This document shows positions 51,794 through 53,645 of a DNA stretch of 53,645 nt, piece by piece. A program made the position numbers and the translations under genes. The notes beneath the pieces were generated by a model. It was not told where the DNA came from. It made no database searches and worked only from the letters and a program-made list of their open reading frames with translations. The DNA comes from an uncultured Bacilli bacterium. Its GTDB lineage: Bacteria; Bacillota_I; Bacilli_A; RF39; UBA660. Location: assembly GCA_944363925.1 (NCBI GenBank), contig CALVVS010000003.1:1-53645 (forward strand), written 5' to 3'. Each line of letters opens with the position of its first letter. Position 1 is the stretch's first letter.

Positions 51794-53645
51794 CTACTTT
51801 CTTTTTGGAATATATTTTGAATATGTATATTCTCCATTTTGTGATTTATATCCAGAGTATACATAACCTGTTTTGTTTGGTATATATTCTATTTTATACC
51901 AAAGGCCATCTTTATCTGGACAGTTATCTATATTTTTACATGACACTATTTCTAGTACATTATAATAATTTCCTGAAAAGATATAATCTTGTTTTTGGCT
52001 ACTGCTATCTGGATTTCTTCTAACATTTATATAATCGGTTGTTACTAATATTTGATTTTCATTTGTGTTTTGCGCACCTATATTTTTCGGTTTCATGAAT
52101 ACGATGAATATTAAGGTGATTGATATTACTAGGGCAAGTATATAAGCAATTATTGGTGTTTTAGTATGTGGGTTATCTTCAAAATTTTTCTTTGTTTCTT
52201 TTTGTAATTGCTTAATTTCTTCAGCGTACTGTTTTTTGATAAGGGTTGTTTCGGCTTTTAATTGCCATTTAGAGTTCATTAATATTAGTATGATAGTGAA
52301 AATGTAAATACCTAGTATAGATGAGTTAAAAGTTAAGTTATATTCTTTATATATAAAGACTGAAAATAGTAAGAATATAAATAGATTTATAATATATAGA
52401 TATTTAGATATTCTTCGGCTTTTTCGGCTACTAAAACCTAGTATATAAGCTATAAAATATATTATAGATGTCGTGCCAAAGATTATCACGAGCTGGGCGG
52501 ATAATAGTTTTATATATAAAGTTGGATTGTTTGAAACAAAAACAGAATTACTAATTAATATAATATAGAAAGTGGCTACTAAAGCGGAAATTAAAAATGT
52601 GATTATACTATAACTTTTGGGACATTTTTCTTTGTATATTTTAACTTCTACGCCTCTTTCTTCTTCCTCTTGCTTTTTTCTTTTTAACTCTTCTTCTTGC
52701 TTTAACATTTCTTTGAATTTGCTGAATAATTCATCAGATAGTTCTTCATTTTTTGGTGCTTTTTTGATTATTTTAGTGATGCCTCTTATTAAGTCTTGAA
52801 TAGCCCCTATTTTATTTAGATCTTGCCCTTGAAGAAGAATAAATTCATCAGGTAAGTCAGCGGCTGTCATGCCATAAAAACAAGGAATTAAGGTTTTGTT
52901 TCTGTCTTTTTTCATGATGTCTAAGTAACGGCTCCACTCATTTTTAACCCAAACTGAGTTCATGTTTTTTTGAGATGTTCCAATTACCAGCATTACTTTT
53001 GAGGATTTTAGTGCTGAATAGATATATGGTTCATATTCTGAGCCTATTTTATCTTCTAGAGTAATTCTAGAGAAGAATACTTTATAGTTTAATTTAGTTA
53101 ATTCATTATATATTTCTTGGGCTATTACGGAATCTTTGGTTCGCCCACCATTTTTTTCATCGGTTTCTTTATAACAAATGAATATATCGTATGGGCTTTC
53201 TTTTTCGGATATTTCTAATATTTCTTTTTGAATTCTATTAATTTCTTTAGCTTCTTTTTCATAGAGTTCTAATGTTTTGCCATAAGCATTTTTTATGATA
53301 TGTTTATACTCTTGAGTTGTTAAAATTGATTCTTTATTAGCTTTATGACAAGTGGGAATTTTTTTATTTGTTTTAGGGTCATCGACATATTCGACGCCGT
53401 ATTTACAAAGTAAGATACCCCACTGCGCTTCTAACTGGGTGTTATCAAGATTTAGTATAGATTCATATAGGCCCTGCGCTTTATCAAATTCATTGGATTG
53501 TCTTAGTTCATTTGCTCTATTATAAAGATTGATTATTTTTTCATTATCAGAGTTTGGCAAGGTCATAGTACTTTTACAGTATAGACATTTACCGGTATTA
53601 GTGCCTTTAATTGGCTCAATATCGCCGCCACACATTTTACATTTA
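51794..53645 (-). CDS. Transmembrane TIR-domain protein with zinc ribbon and SH3 domain (5' end cut)
   Basis: The frame runs to the window edge. A Met codon at 53635 exists, but the residues before it (K-C-K) make CKMC, the first half of a zinc ribbon completed by CLYC, so the true start lies outside. From that Met: zinc ribbon to about 22, a helical TPR-like part (32-145), TIR domain (about 149-290; SPYDIFICYKETDE, VFFSRITLEDKIGSEYE, VMLVIGTS, WVKNEWSRYL), a coiled coil (about 300-330), five membrane helices (about 340-520) and an SH3b-like domain (about 545-600; INVRRNPDSSS, GLWYKIEY, TGYVYSGY). An odd helix count puts the SH3 outside and TIR inside. TIR domains in bacteria cleave NAD or signal; acidic residues E200/E202 are candidate active-site residues. 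Confidence 0.85.
   Translation of the reverse strand, partial: KCKMCGGDIEPIKGTNTGKCLYCKSTMTLPNSDNEKIINLYNRANELRQSNEFDKAQGLYESILNLDNTQLEAQWGILLCKYGVEYVDDPKTNKKIPTCHKANKESILTTQEYKHIIKNAYGKTLELYEKEAKEINRIQKEILEISEKESPYDIFICYKETDEKNGGRTKDSVIAQEIYNELTKLNYKVFFSRITLEDKIGSEYEPYIYSALKSSKVMLVIGTSQKNMNSVWVKNEWSRYLDIMKKDRNKTLIPCFYGMTAADLPDEFILLQGQDLNKIGAIQDLIRGITKIIKKAPKNEELSDELFSKFKEMLKQEEELKRKKQEEEERGVEVKIYKEKCPKSYSIITFLISALVATFYIILISNSVFVSNNPTLYIKLLSAQLVIIFGTTSIIYFIAYILGFSSRKSRRISKYLYIINLFIFLLFSVFIYKEYNLTFNSSILGIYIFTIILILMNSKWQLKAETTLIKKQYAEEIKQLQKETKKNFEDNPHTKTPIIAYILALVISITLIFIVFMKPKNIGAQNTNENQILVTTDYINVRRNPDSSSQKQDYIFSGNYYNVLEIVSCKNIDNCPDKDGLWYKIEYIPNKTGYVYSGYKSQNGEYTYSKYIPKRK

Noticed and set aside
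1..53645. CRISPR arrays, tRNA, rRNA and insertion sequences
   Set aside because: No regularly spaced repeats, cloverleaf genes, rRNA stretches or transposase genes with terminal repeats were recognised by eye. A covariance-model search could still find a small RNA.
1..53645. Alternative genetic code (UGA as Trp)
   Set aside because: TGA ends several genes at the expected family length (for example 17308-17310 and 13825-13827) and Trp is TGG within conserved motifs.

Overview
The window is about 53.6 kb of very AT-rich DNA from a low-GC Gram-positive bacterium. Trp is written TGG and TGA is used as a normal stop (for example at 17308-17310), so it is not a code-4 Mycoplasma. spoIVB, spoIIM, xerD, rarA, mnmA and holA homologues, GGAGG/GGTGA ribosome binding sites and frequent TTG/GTG starts point to Bacillota, most likely an uncultured gut-type member of class Bacilli (RF39/CAG-like lineages). 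That placement is inference; no 16S gene or marker search was available.

Layout. (1) 1-6655: end of an unidentified gene, a large secreted glucosaminidase with SH3 and four Ig-like repeats, a small possible toxin-fold protein, and a PASTA-repeat membrane protein. (2) 6767-29512: a surface-polysaccharide locus of about 23 kb, almost all on the plus strand. It has six GT-A glycosyltransferases (five GT2, one GT14), a Stealth phosphotransferase, a GT4 enzyme, an Alg14/Alg13-like split transferase, a Wzx-type flippase, a Wzy/WaaL-like polymerase, a UbiA-type prenyltransferase, four GT-C-like polytopic proteins (one frameshifted), an SGNH hydrolase and two acyltransferase-3 proteins. There is no recognisable priming glycosyl-1-phosphate transferase, no nucleotide-sugar gene and no LCP ligase, so those must be elsewhere. 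(3) 29521-33003: spoIVB protease, a 29-codon membrane micropeptide gene, spoIIM, mnmA and a GtrA protein. (4) 33135-40225: a small regulator, a frameshifted DUF2726 gene, ZIP and ArsP_2-like metal transporters, xerD, rarA, holA and small membrane proteins. (5) 40309-48408: a two-component system, a HExxH metallopeptidase, and a MarR-regulated heterodimeric ABC exporter. (6) 48455-53645: a tight minus-strand cluster encoding a membrane TIR protein (cut by the window end), an SPFH/zinc-ribbon protein, a membrane protein with a fresh tandem duplication, and a polysaccharide deacetylase.

How the parts fit. Much of the window concerns the cell envelope: wall hydrolysis and recognition (glucosaminidase, PASTA), polysaccharide synthesis and decoration, peptidoglycan deacetylation, and possible envelope sensing. 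The most unusual item is the TIR protein. Its predicted topology puts zinc ribbon and TIR in the cytoplasm and an SH3 domain outside, like a membrane receptor, and it is co-directional with an SPFH scaffold protein 9 nt away. Two genes (15256-16778 and 34100-34608) are each broken by one missing base next to a short homopolymer. That is either real decay or assembly error.
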